Origin: Lachnospiraceae bacterium | GTDB taxonomy: Bacteria > Bacillota > Clostridia > Lachnospirales > Lachnospiraceae | Length of the DNA stretch: 64,000 nucleotides | Assembly: GCA_017521985.1 (NCBI GenBank) | Contig: JAFXAZ010000002.1 | Span: 124,001 to 188,000, forward strand | Direction of reading: 5' to 3' | Shown: positions 38,134 through 48,161 of the stretch, piece by piece | How positions within the stretch are numbered: position 1 is the first letter of the stretch | Layout of the letters: each line of letters starts with the position of its first letter | Program-made: the position numbers and the translations under genes | The notes under the pieces: model-generated | The model's input: the letters and a program-made list of their open reading frames with translations, nothing else | What the model was told of the DNA's origin: nothing | Database searches by the model: none

Positions 38134-39318
38134 GTGTCTACACAAGAAAAACGTAACTTAAACTCCATTCCTGTCGGTTCCTTAGGTATGATTCCTTTGG
38201 ACAGCTGCAAGCCGCTTGGCGAAAAAATTGACAAGTATCTTGTAAAATGGCGTACTGAGCGCGAGAACGAACACAAAGACAGCTTAGCATTCTCCGGCTA
38301 CCAGAGAGGCTCTTACATCTTAAAAGCAAAAACACCACGTTTTGGCTCCGGTGAAGGTAAGGGCGTTATTTTGGAATCTGTCAGAGGATATGACTTATAT
38401 ATTATGTCAGACGTGACCAATCACAGTCTGACCTACTCCTTATTCGGAAATCAGAATCACATGTCTCCGGATGACCACTATCAGGATTTAAAGAGAATCA
38501 TTGCTGCTGTTGGAGGTAAAGCAAGACGTATTACCGTTATTATGCCTTTCTTATATGAAAGCCGTCAGCACAAGCGTTCCGCGAGAGAATCCTTAGACTG
38601 TGCTATCGCACTTCAGGAATTGATAAAGATGGGTGTAGACCACATCATCACCTTTGATGCTCACGACCCACGTGTACAGAACGCTATTCCTTTAAATGGT
38701 TTTGAGACCGTTCAGCCAAACTACCAGTTTATCAAAGCACTGCTTAAGAACGTGCCTGATTTACAGTTAGACTCCAAGCACATGATGGTTATTTCCCCGG
38801 ATGAAGGCGGTATGAAGCGTGCTATTTACATTGCTAACGTTTTAGGCTTAGACATGGGTATGTTCTACAAGAGACGCGACTACACACAGATTATCGATGG
38901 ACGTAACCCAATCGTTGCTCATGAATTCCTTGGTACCAGCGTAGAAGGCAAGGACATGATTATCATCGACGATATGATTTCTTCCGGTGACTCCATGTTA
39001 GAAGTTGCTGCCGCATTAAAAGAGCGCAAGGCAAATCGTATTTTTGTATTCTCTACCTTTGGCTTATTTACAAACGGCTTAGAGATTTTTGACAAAGCTC
39101 ATGAAAGCGGCCTCATCGACAAGGTATTTACTACCAACCTGATTTACCAGACCCCTGAGTTACTCAGCAAGCCTTGGTACGTAAGCACAGACATGAGTAA
39201 GTACATTGCTTACTTAATCGACACCTTAAATCACGATGCTTCCATCAGTGATTTATTAAATCCTTCCGACCGTATCAACAAAATTGTTGCAAGATACAAA
39301 AACGGAGAGCTTAGATAA
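38134..39318 (+). CDS. prs: Ribose-phosphate pyrophosphokinase, long clostridial form
   Basis: 394 residues from GTG 38134 (GAGG, 9-base spacing); an in-frame GTG at 38119 overlaps the dnaI end. The enzyme makes PRPP from ribose-5-phosphate and ATP. The PRPP-binding loop DDMISSGDSM, the PFLYESRQHKR loop and ITFDAHDPRVQNAI are clear. At 394 residues it is about 80 longer than the standard Prs, with an extra N-terminal segment (about 1-60) and insertions, a form common in Lachnospiraceae. A strong terminator follows. Confidence 0.93.
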   Translation: MSTQEKRNLNSIPVGSLGMIPLDSCKPLGEKIDKYLVKWRTERENEHKDSLAFSGYQRGSYILKAKTPRFGSGEGKGVILESVRGYDLYIMSDVTNHSLTYSLFGNQNHMSPDDHYQDLKRIIAAVGGKARRITVIMPFLYESRQHKRSARESLDCAIALQELIKMGVDHIITFDAHDPRVQNAIPLNGFETVQPNYQFIKALLKNVPDLQLDSKHMMVISPDEGGMKRAIYIANVLGLDMGMFYKRRDYTQIIDGRNPIVAHEFLGTSVEGKDMIIIDDMISSGDSMLEVAAALKERKANRIFVFSTFGLFTNGLEIFDKAHESGLIDKVFTTNLIYQTPELLSKPWYVSTDMSKYIAYLIDTLNHDASISDLLNPSDRINKIVARYKNGELR

Positions 39319-39344
39319 TTCTCACTATATTCTATAAAGCATTT

Positions 39345-39373
39345 AAGGAGACTGCGTGTGCGGTCTCCTTTTT
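39345..39373 (+). terminator. Terminator after prs
   Basis: AAGGAGAC pairs with GTCTCCTT around TGCGTGTGCG, followed by TTT. It isolates the downstream iteron/ATPase unit from the replication-gene transcript. Confidence 0.88.
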
Positions 39374-39392
39374 GATATTCATTGATTTGCAA

Positions 39393-39518
39393 TTTAGTAA
39401 ATCATGGTTTAGTAAATTGTAATTCACTAAATTGTATTTTACCTATTGACTTTGTCATTTTAGTGGATTATAATTAAGTAAATCGTAAATTACTAAATTG
39501 TAAACCAGTAAACGGAGG
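39393..39518 (+). repeat. Tandem 15-bp iteron array across the ATPase promoter
   Basis: Units of consensus TTTAGTAAATTGTAA begin at 39393, 39408 and 39423, a degenerate one at 39438 containing the -35, then 39459, 39474, 39489 and a partial at 39504 that runs into the ribosome site. Within each block the period is exactly 15 bp. The array covers the -35, spacer, -10 and leader of the ATPase at 39527, so any protein binding the units would control it. Such directly repeated contiguous sites resemble plasmid iterons. Confidence 0.85.
39446..39474 (+). promoter_or_regulatory. Promoter of the DUF234 ATPase inside the iterons
   Basis: TTGACT (39446-39451), 17 bases and TATAAT (39469-39474): near-consensus. 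One iteron (39459-39473) spans the spacer and all but the last base of the -10. Confidence 0.8.
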
Positions 39519-39526
39519 TTCTTAAT

Positions 39527-40915
39527 ATGTTTATAGGTAGAGAAACAGAACTGGAACATATGAGCAAATTATACAATTCAAATAAGTTTGAGTTTGTAGT
39601 TATGTATGGACGTAGACGTGTTGGTAAAACTGCAATTATTAATGAATTTACCCAAGGCAAACCGGCAATTTTCTTTACCGGTGTAGAAACCAACGAAAAA
39701 CAAAACTTAGAAAATTTTAGTAAAAGTATTTTAGAATTTGTCACAAAGAAGCCCGCTAACACTTCTTTTGATTCTTTTCAGACTGCGCTGGAATTTGTAT
39801 TTGACCTTGCCAAGGAGGAGCGACTGATATTGGTAATTGATGAGTACCCTTATGTTGCCAGGGCTTCAAAAAGTCTTGCTTCTACCTTACAATTACTTAT
39901 TGATAAAAATAAAGATACCTCCAAGCTATTTCTTATTCTTTGCGGTTCCTCTATGTCATACATGGAAGACCAGGTACTTGCATACAAAGCTCCGCTCTTC
40001 GGGCGCAGAACTGCACAGTTTAAAGTACTGCCATTTGAATTCCGGGATGCCTGCAAATATTTTAACGAATTATCCAACGAAGATAAAGCATTAGCTTATG
40101 GGATTGTAGGGGGAACGCCACAATACCTGTTACAGTTGAACGATAAATTGTCTATGGAAGACAATATTAAAAATACGTACCTCAATCCAACCTCTTCCAT
40201 TTATGAAGAACCACAAAACCTGTTAAAGCAAGAGGTTCGTGAGCCTGCTATTTACAATGCTATTATTGCTGCTATTGCTGCCGGCTATACCAAAATGTCC
40301 GAAATATCTACAAAGGTAGGCGAAGACACCAGCGTATGTGCAACTTATATTAAAAATTTAGTTTCACTTGGAATTGTAAAAAGAGAAACGCCTTTTGGCG
40401 AAGATTCTGCACGAAAAACCATTTATTCCATTGAAGATAATATGTTCCGTTTCTGGTATCGCTTTGTACCGGAAAACACGTCCATTATCTCACGTGGTGC
40501 TACGGAGCTTGCTTACAGTCGCATACAACCACATTTATCCGATTACATGGGCAGCATTTTTGAAGAAATCTGCAAACAATATCTTTGGACACTTTTATTA
40601 ACCGGAAAATGCGCCATTAACTTTACTGACCTTGGCAGATGGTGGGGAACCAACCCAAAAACCAGACAACAGGTTGAAATTGACATTATGGGAACCGCCG
40701 ATAAAAACACTGCACTTTTTGCAGAATGCAAATGGACCACTGAAAAGGTAGACCTTGGCGTACTAGAAGACCTGGAAGGAAAAAGCATGCTGTTCCACTT
40801 CCCAAATAAACATTACTATTTATTTGCAAAGAATGGCTTTACCAAAGGATGCATGGATAAGGCAAACCAAATGAAAAATGTAACCTTGATAAGTTATGAG
40901 GACATGGTGCAATAA
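39527..40915 (+). CDS. AAA+ ATPase with C-terminal DUF234 nuclease-like domain
   Basis: 462 residues with a P-loop YGRRRVGKTAI near residue 28, Walker B LILVIDEYPYV near 105, a winged-helix middle part (MSEISTKVGEDTSVCATYI) and a C-terminal PD-(D/E)xK-like core: Asp386 in EIDIMG and Glu400-x-Lys402 in FAECKW. It matches the archaeal-type ATPase/DUF234 group, multicopy and uncharacterised in gut anaerobes. GGAGG precedes the ATG. It is monocistronic, flanked by terminators, with an iteron promoter; it looks like a self-contained module. Its layout parallels the ATPase at 3534-4823. Confidence 0.9.
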   Translation: MFIGRETELEHMSKLYNSNKFEFVVMYGRRRVGKTAIINEFTQGKPAIFFTGVETNEKQNLENFSKSILEFVTKKPANTSFDSFQTALEFVFDLAKEERLILVIDEYPYVARASKSLASTLQLLIDKNKDTSKLFLILCGSSMSYMEDQVLAYKAPLFGRRTAQFKVLPFEFRDACKYFNELSNEDKALAYGIVGGTPQYLLQLNDKLSMEDNIKNTYLNPTSSIYEEPQNLLKQEVREPAIYNAIIAAIAAGYTKMSEISTKVGEDTSVCATYIKNLVSLGIVKRETPFGEDSARKTIYSIEDNMFRFWYRFVPENTSIISRGATELAYSRIQPHLSDYMGSIFEEICKQYLWTLLLTGKCAINFTDLGRWWGTNPKTRQQVEIDIMGTADKNTALFAECKWTTEKVDLGVLEDLEGKSMLFHFPNKHYYLFAKNGFTKGCMDKANQMKNVTLISYEDMVQ

Positions 40916-40931
40916 TTTACACTACACCCAA

Positions 40932-40977
40932 AAGGCACAATCTTCGGAGACTAATCCGTTGATTGTGCCTTGCTTTT
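40932..40977. terminator. Bidirectional terminator
   Basis: AAGGCACAATC pairs with GATTGTGCCTT around an 18-base loop; T-rich sequence follows on the plus strand (GCTTTT) and, less strongly, on the minus strand. It separates the ATPase from the leftward operon ending at 40976. Confidence 0.8.
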
Positions 40978-41467
40978 ATCGTGCATAAAAATCGTCAGGA
41001 CCAAATAAATCGTCCAGAAAACTCAGCTTCTTGATGCTGCCAGTTGCTAAATTCAAGTATCCCTCATCTGTGCGTACATAATACTCATGTATTCCTTGAT
41101 AATAATAGTGTTCGTTTTTATCTACATAACATGAATGTTCATTATCTGTTGTATACTGAAGCACGATTCCATTCGTAAAATCGTAGATTGCATAACCAAC
41201 AGGTGCTATCTTATAAAAAATAGCTATCGGCTCTTCAGCAAAATTATATAACAGAAAGCTGTTTGAAAAATCTATAACTTCTTCAACTGACGTAGTCTGT
41301 GAAGTTACTTCATGAGACATCTGTGAAAGTACATCCTCACAGTACGTGACGTTTGTAACATCTACTGAAACTGCTTCTTTAGATGACTTAATGTTGAAAA
41401 AACATAACACAATGCCACCTAATACTAAAACTAATATAATCAATGGAGCAAATACTTTTCTTGTCAT
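40976..41467 (-). CDS. Membrane-anchored protein of unknown function
   Basis: 163 residues from ATG 41467, chosen for GAGG seven bases ahead. An N-terminal hydrophobic helix (FAPLIILVLVLGGIVLCFF) acts as signal anchor; the remainder is extracytoplasmic. The segment FLLYNFAEEPIAIFYKI then YAIYDFTNGIVLQY resembles the propeptide-like domain that precedes some secreted cysteine peptidases, though no peptidase follows. It is 7 bases after the 837-residue gene and likely works with it. I do not recognise a named family. Confidence 0.7.
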   Translation of the reverse strand: MTRKVFAPLIILVLVLGGIVLCFFNIKSSKEAVSVDVTNVTYCEDVLSQMSHEVTSQTTSVEEVIDFSNSFLLYNFAEEPIAIFYKIAPVGYAIYDFTNGIVLQYTTDNEHSCYVDKNEHYYYQGIHEYYVRTDEGYLNLATGSIKKLSFLDDLFGPDDFYAR

Positions 41468-41474
41468 AATAACC

Positions 41475-43988
41475 TCAATTCTCCGCCCTACGATAATACG
41501 TAAACACCTGATTCTCTGTCTCTTCCAGCATTTCGCTTGCGTCACTACGTGACATATAACCCAGTTTCTTATTTACAGGGTCCATGACTACGATATTAAA
41601 CTGGTTGAAGCCGGTAATGAGCAGTGCTTCGCCGGTGTCATAGAGCACCATAATCGGAATGTCCTGGTTGGTATAGTACAGTAGTCCTGCCAGGCTGCTG
41701 CCGGTTACGTCCATAAACACGTAGTCTTCGGAGGCATTCGCCAAAATCTGCTGGCAGGTTTTGCCCTGGTTTAATTCTTCCAAGGTATCTCGTGGGCTTC
41801 CGATTTGCCTAAGCATCATATCCAGGCAAATATTCTTAGAGCTTCTATCCTGGGTAGCTGCTTCCAGTTCGATTGCCATAATCTGATTTTTGATTACGGT
41901 GGCTGCTTTTTTCCAAATCACAAGCCCTTCTGCATCACGAGCATAGCCATCCAGTGCATCTGCCTTCTGCATGGCTTCTCCGGCATCTGCCACATACTCC
42001 GTTACACGCCATGGATTATGTGCGGTGCAGTATTCCTTCACACTGCTTGCATTTACCTCAATGGTCCGGCGACCCTCGAAAAATACTTCCTTTGCTTTTA
42101 CATGCTTTAACGTAGCCGTATCAATTTTATTTTTTAGTTCCACCTGGGTAATGGTCTGGTAGCTAGCCGTCAAAGCGGTTGCAATGGTGTTGTAGTTATC
42201 GTCTCCGCCCTTGTTTGCTACAATCTGGTCCTGTGGTGCCGCACTTATTTTGCCATCTGCAAGTCGCACTCTCTCCAATAAAATCTGATTGCCGGAGATG
42301 GTGCAGCCTGTAATAAACATATTTTCTGCCGTATATTGCTTTTGAATTTCGCCCTGAGCGTCCTGAATACAGATTACACTCATATACTCTGCATAGGTGC
42401 CATCACTTTGCAATATATTGTCTGCTTCTTTGGCGATGCCATATACAAAGTCATTGCCGATAAAGCCCTGCGGCACGATAGTATCCCCACTTATTACCTT
42501 AATTTCCCGCACTTCACCAATTTCTAATTGCAAAAAATACACCTGCTTACCATCGCTTACCACCACGCAGCTATGGTCTTTAGACACAAACAACTCCTGC
42601 TGCGGGTTATAGTCAACCAGCACCTTAGCACTGCCTGTCAAAACATCACAAGCCACAATATTGCCGTCTACACAAAAATAAAACTGTCCTTGTCTGCTCA
42701 AATACGCCAGCTCGTTTATCTCCTGCATCACATATGCGGGACTTTTGTCGCTTTCATAAAAGCCTACTTCTTCAATCAATTTGGTCTGACCATTATAAGA
42801 ATACAGGGCAACACCCACTTTCCCCTCATGGTTTCCGCGATTCATGTACCCATATACCACAAAATAAATGGAGCCATTTTCGCTGACCTGCAATACTTTT
42901 ATATTATTTTCAAAATACGTACTGCGTTTATCTCCGTTCACCCCATCCATAAACCCATACACATAGTTCATTTCATTGCTGTTGTCATCATAGTAATACA
43001 GGGTACTGTTTACCACAAATGCCGCCATATTACCATCTTCACTTTCCGTTACCGAAATATCATTATTCTGTATGGACAAGTTGATTTTATCATTTTGATA
43101 CACGTCTCCCTCGTACTGAAAGATATGGTTTGCGGTGCGCTCATAATCCAGCAGATACATTTTTTCACCATAGGTGGACACCAAAAAACTCTCCACCACA
43201 TGATAATACTCCACAGATTCATTCACGATACTGGATACATAATAATCCAAGGTATAAGCGCCATAATTATCCTGCAAAAATGTAATATATACATCCGGCT
43301 CCTTTACACGCTCCACCGGCAAATCTCCCCACACAACCTGTTTAGAGGCAGAATAAATATCCACATATGCAAGAGAGGTATTGGCACGGCTTCGGTCTGT
43401 TTCCATGTAAGGCGCAATTTTAGACACCTTTTCCTTCTGAAAGGTATTCTCATGAAACTCCCATACAAATGCCAACTGGTTGTCCAAATCATAGGTGTTT
43501 CCATAGATAAAACGGGTATAATAATGGATTTCATCGTGGCTATCCGTGACAAGAGTGGTGGTAAAGATATACTCCTCTCCCGGCATAATCAAATCCTTTA
43601 TTTTAATGTCAAAATCCAGGACGTCGGTTTCTTTTTCCTTCCAGGTCGCGTTGCCTGACTCAATCAGACGGCTGCCGTCATTATTACGAACTTCGTAACT
43701 TATTTCTTTAATTTCTGCACCAAAGGTTTCAATCTGACCATGAAACATGCGGTCTTCTCCCACCGGGTAAACATATGACGCAACATCACTGACACGCATG
43801 TCATATGTGTAACCGCGCAACGTATTAAAGTGTTCCTCTCCTATTACCACCGATACAAGCGGTAATGTTGGTGCAGATAACTCAATGGTCATGTCCTGAC
43901 TATTTCGATTAACAAACTTGTAGGAACCTATTATACTGGCAAAGAATACTACCAGAAACGTCCCCCACATCACAAGCCTTTTATTCAT
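41475..43988 (-). CDS. Large membrane-anchored extracytoplasmic protein, unknown function
   Basis: 837 residues. One N-terminal transmembrane anchor (about 7-25) is followed by a beta-rich ectodomain with propeller-like repeats (VVNSTLYYYDD, YFVVYGYMN, QFYFCVDGNIVACDV). The last 170 residues recall a C39 peptidase fold: a Cys in ICLDMMLRQIG and LLITGFNQFNIVVMDP, but the usual catalytic His before LITGF is replaced, so it is probably inactive. The ATG overlaps the methyltransferase stop by 8 bases. Role unknown; the operon suggests an envelope function. Confidence 0.75.
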   Translation of the reverse strand: MNKRLVMWGTFLVVFFASIIGSYKFVNRNSQDMTIELSAPTLPLVSVVIGEEHFNTLRGYTYDMRVSDVASYVYPVGEDRMFHGQIETFGAEIKEISYEVRNNDGSRLIESGNATWKEKETDVLDFDIKIKDLIMPGEEYIFTTTLVTDSHDEIHYYTRFIYGNTYDLDNQLAFVWEFHENTFQKEKVSKIAPYMETDRSRANTSLAYVDIYSASKQVVWGDLPVERVKEPDVYITFLQDNYGAYTLDYYVSSIVNESVEYYHVVESFLVSTYGEKMYLLDYERTANHIFQYEGDVYQNDKINLSIQNNDISVTESEDGNMAAFVVNSTLYYYDDNSNEMNYVYGFMDGVNGDKRSTYFENNIKVLQVSENGSIYFVVYGYMNRGNHEGKVGVALYSYNGQTKLIEEVGFYESDKSPAYVMQEINELAYLSRQGQFYFCVDGNIVACDVLTGSAKVLVDYNPQQELFVSKDHSCVVVSDGKQVYFLQLEIGEVREIKVISGDTIVPQGFIGNDFVYGIAKEADNILQSDGTYAEYMSVICIQDAQGEIQKQYTAENMFITGCTISGNQILLERVRLADGKISAAPQDQIVANKGGDDNYNTIATALTASYQTITQVELKNKIDTATLKHVKAKEVFFEGRRTIEVNASSVKEYCTAHNPWRVTEYVADAGEAMQKADALDGYARDAEGLVIWKKAATVIKNQIMAIELEAATQDRSSKNICLDMMLRQIGSPRDTLEELNQGKTCQQILANASEDYVFMDVTGSSLAGLLYYTNQDIPIMVLYDTGEALLITGFNQFNIVVMDPVNKKLGYMSRSDASEMLEETENQVFTYYRRAEN

Positions 43989-45189
43989 TCAACCAGCCTC
44001 CGTCAGAAAAAATTTGCTGCAATGTTGTATTTACTCCCAATTCATTCGTAAAGCTTCTAAGTGTCTCATTATCGGTACTGCTGCCCTTGGCACGCATTCC
44101 GGTTCTTTTGGTGGCACGAATTAAAATATTTTTCGGCGTATGTTCCATATCAATAAACTCCAACACCTGTGTGTCATACCCAAGATTTTCCAGCACATTG
44201 GCGCGGATAGCATCTGTCAAAAGCGCAGACATACGCTCCTTCAACAATCCATATTTTAACACCGGCTTTAAGAAATCATTCTGAATTTGCTTATTTACTT
44301 CATGCTGACAGCAAGGAACCGTCAAAATAACGCTGGCTCCCCACTTTACCGCCTTCTCAATGGCATAATCCGTGGCGGTATCACAGGCATGCAGCGTTAC
44401 CACCATATCCACGCTGTCTGCACCGGTAAACTGGGCAATATCCCCCATTTCAAAGCGCAGCGCTTCAAACCCATAGCGCTTTGCCAACTCATTACAATGT
44501 GCAATCACGTCTGCCTTTAAATCCAGCCCAATCACCTCGATGGAAAGCCCCTGCATATCATGAAGATAATAATACATGGCAAAGGTCAAGTAAGACTTGC
44601 CACAGCCAAAATCGATAATACGAATAGTACGCCCTGTGGGAAGCTTTGGCAGAATATCCCGGATAAACTCCAGATACTTGTTAATCTGACGGAACTTGTC
44701 GTATTTTGCCTTAACGACCTTGCCCTCCAGATTCATAATCCCTAAATCAATGAGGAAAGGAATTTTCTGCCCCTCATCCAAGATGTATTGTTTTTTTCGG
44801 TTATGATTTAAGTTTACTTTTTCTGCAGATGCTTTATGTTTGGTTTTTATCGTAGCCTTGCCTTTTTTACTGATCAAGATAGTGCATTCTGCACGCTCTG
44901 TCTGAATCAGTGCCTGCTTAAAATCCTGCTCCATATACGTACAGATACGCTCCACAGCCTCTGTAATGGTAAGATTACTGTGAAGCACCTTGGTTCCAAC
45001 GTATAAAGTTTCCTGAATATACAACTCGTCCTTCAGGCGAACCGGACGCAGCTTCACCTTGGAAGCCTTATCCGGATTCTTTGCATTGCTCAAAATTACC
45101 TGTATCAATGTTTCGTTTATAAGTTCTGTGATTGTGTTTCTAATCGTTTCCATGTCTTTACTTTTGGTTTCCATTCTTTTTAACTTCAT
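43981..45189 (-). CDS. Class I SAM-dependent methyltransferase (Methyltransf_32 type)
   Basis: About 400 residues. The C-terminal half carries SAM motif I IIDFGCGKSYLTFA, GLDLKADVIAHCNELAKRYG and the signature VTLHACDTATD with VPCCQHE, as in the PF13679 group related to Trm13/METTL25. The N-terminal half is lysine-rich and lacks recognisable motifs. Start is uncertain: GTG 45219, ATG 45189 or ATG 45174, none with a strong ribosome site. The substrate, perhaps RNA, is unknown. It overlaps the following gene by 8 bases. Confidence 0.82.
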   Translation of the reverse strand: MKLKRMETKSKDMETIRNTITELINETLIQVILSNAKNPDKASKVKLRPVRLKDELYIQETLYVGTKVLHSNLTITEAVERICTYMEQDFKQALIQTERAECTILISKKGKATIKTKHKASAEKVNLNHNRKKQYILDEGQKIPFLIDLGIMNLEGKVVKAKYDKFRQINKYLEFIRDILPKLPTGRTIRIIDFGCGKSYLTFAMYYYLHDMQGLSIEVIGLDLKADVIAHCNELAKRYGFEALRFEMGDIAQFTGADSVDMVVTLHACDTATDYAIEKAVKWGASVILTVPCCQHEVNKQIQNDFLKPVLKYGLLKERMSALLTDAIRANVLENLGYDTQVLEFIDMEHTPKNILIRATKRTGMRAKGSSTDNETLRSFTNELGVNTTLQQIFSDGGWLNE

Positions 45190-45272
45190 GTACGAGTGCT
45201 TGTATCTTGCATTGTACACACTTTATCAATATACATTTTAACCTCATTAGCGTAAAATCACAACATTTATTT

Positions 45273-45713
45273 CTAGAAAATACCTTTATCACCGTACGGA
45301 GATTTCCAACTATCCTGCTCTACAAAAATCTGAGAGCGTCTGCGACCCTTGGTGTCCCCATGTCTGCGGTTAAAAATCTCGTCAAACAAAAGCACCTGCA
45401 CCATGTCACTAATCCATTCCCATTTTTCTTTGGAATGCTCTTCGCCCTTTTCTTCTGCTTCATTTTGCAAAATTTTCACAATACTCTCTGCCAAGCGGTA
45501 CAACTGCCACCTATCCGGATACTCGTCATAAATCATGCTTTCTTCATAATCCATGCGGTCCAGCACCTCTGCGATCTTGGAAAGCAGCCTTTTTGCCTCC
45601 TGAGGATACATCTCACGCAAGTATTCAATATCCCTTGCTGCTTTATTTTCCTGTCTGTAAGGATACCTTACAGGATATGTCATATAAAATGGTAAATATA
45701 CCTTGTTGTCCAT
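45273..45713 (-). CDS. Conserved Lachnospiraceae hypothetical protein
   Basis: 146 residues from ATG 45713 (an ATG 28 codons upstream is less likely). Composition is charged and helical, with DNKVYLPFYMTYPVRYPYR at the start, then REMYPQEAKRL and YDEYPDRWQLYRLAESI, and a basic tail NRRHGDTKGRRRSQ. The pattern is one I associate with small conserved proteins of Lachnospiraceae with no known function. No membrane segment or signal peptide. It reads in the same direction as the methyltransferase gene, 84 bases before its earliest start. Confidence 0.7.
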   Translation of the reverse strand: MDNKVYLPFYMTYPVRYPYRQENKAARDIEYLREMYPQEAKRLLSKIAEVLDRMDYEESMIYDEYPDRWQLYRLAESIVKILQNEAEEKGEEHSKEKWEWISDMVQVLLFDEIFNRRHGDTKGRRRSQIFVEQDSWKSPYGDKGIF

Positions 45714-45857
45714 GTCAAAAATACCTTTTTTATTATAATATGCCTGTTTTCCAAAAGGTGCGCCTGTGGCTGTGCAGTTGTTAGAATGAGCCTGCACACC
45801 CTATACACAACAAAGAAGCACCCACCATCCGTGCAAAGGATGGAGAACATTTAACCT
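45714..45857. other. Spacer before the hairpin array
   Basis: Non-coding; may hold the promoter of the hypothetical gene at 45273-45713. Nothing else recognised. Confidence 0.3.
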
Positions 45858-46109
45858 CCCCGACCTGCAAGAACATAATCGCCATGTGGTCGGGGGAAAT
45901 CCCATAAAATTCCCGACTTGGATAACGAAATCTGCCTCGCGGTCGGGGAAAAGGCAACTAAAATCCCCGACCTAAATAGCAAATATCTCCGAACGGTCGG
46001 GGAAAAAACAGTAAAAATCCCCGACCTAAATAGCAAAAATCTCCAAATAGTCGGGAAAAAGCGACAAAAATCCCCGACTCAGGAAACAAAAAGCGCCATG
46101 TGGTCGGGG
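45858..46109. repeat. Five-unit tandem palindromic array, 53-54 bp period
   Basis: Units start at 45858, 45912, 45965, 46019 and 46072. Each is CCCCGACC, about 22 bases, GGTCGGGG, then an A-rich linker of about 16 bases. The middle two units share CCTAAATAGCAAA, the outer two share GCCATGTGGTCGGGG. Because each arm can pair with either neighbour, the array can fold in alternative ways. It lies directly after atpC and may act as a 3' stabiliser or terminator of the atp transcript (inference). It is not CRISPR: the variable parts are partly conserved and the repeats are short palindromes. Confidence 0.85.
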
Positions 46110-46127
46110 AATTTCTCGTTTTGATAT

Positions 46128-46523
46128 TTACTTTAGCACACTGATACGTGCCATAGCACGCATAAGTGCAGTCTCGGCACGGACGATATCGGTCTCGGAG
46201 GTGCGGTGTGCAATACGCTCTTTTGCTCTCTCCATGGCCGCTTCTGCTCTGTGCAGGTCGATTTCTTCCGGCCATTCAATGACTTCTGCCAGAATGGTTA
46301 CGCGGTCCGGCAAAATCTGTATAAAGCCGGAGTGAAGCGCTGCTTCTTTTTCTTCGCCGTCCATACGGATGGTGAGAATACCCGGCTTGATAATGCAAGT
46401 CATAGGGATATGACCCGCATATACACCGATTTCACCTTCTGTGGTATTCAGCTCTACCATGTACGCATCTTTGTCAAAGAAAATACGCTCCGGAGTAATA
46501 ATTTTTAATCTAAAATTATCCAT
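46128..46523 (-). CDS. atpC: ATP synthase F1 epsilon subunit
   Basis: 131 residues: N-terminal beta-sandwich (FRLKIITPERIFFDKDAYMV, GEIGVYAGHIPMTCIIKPG) and C-terminal two-helix hairpin (HRAEAAMERAKERI). This central-stalk subunit inhibits ATP hydrolysis and couples rotation. Last gene of the atp operon, 11 bases after atpD. Confidence 0.96.
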   Translation of the reverse strand: MDNFRLKIITPERIFFDKDAYMVELNTTEGEIGVYAGHIPMTCIIKPGILTIRMDGEEKEAALHSGFIQILPDRVTILAEVIEWPEEIDLHRAEAAMERAKERIAHRTSETDIVRAETALMRAMARISVLK

Positions 46524-46534
46524 GGTATCACCCC

Positions 46535-48154
<1,620 letters not shown>

Positions 48155-48161
48155 TATATCA

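Noticed and set aside
39393-39518. CRISPR-like or simple microsatellite
   Set aside because: Units are contiguous with no spacers and have diverged individually while keeping phase around promoter elements, which fits protein-binding iterons better.
42528-43658. A 376-codon plus-strand open frame
   Set aside because: It is antisense to the 837-residue gene, has low-complexity hydrophobic composition (many Ile/His from reversed codons), no ribosome site and no recognisable motif; the minus-strand gene has proper starts and coupling.
45858-46109. CRISPR array
   Set aside because: The repeats are short palindromic arms, inter-arm sequences are partly conserved between units, and no cas genes occur nearby.
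45851-46275. Minus-strand frames encoding repeats such as GRGFLLFFPRPFGD
   Set aside because: These arise from translating the palindromic array in frames whose unit is near 18 codons; no start signal and both strands give similar artefacts.
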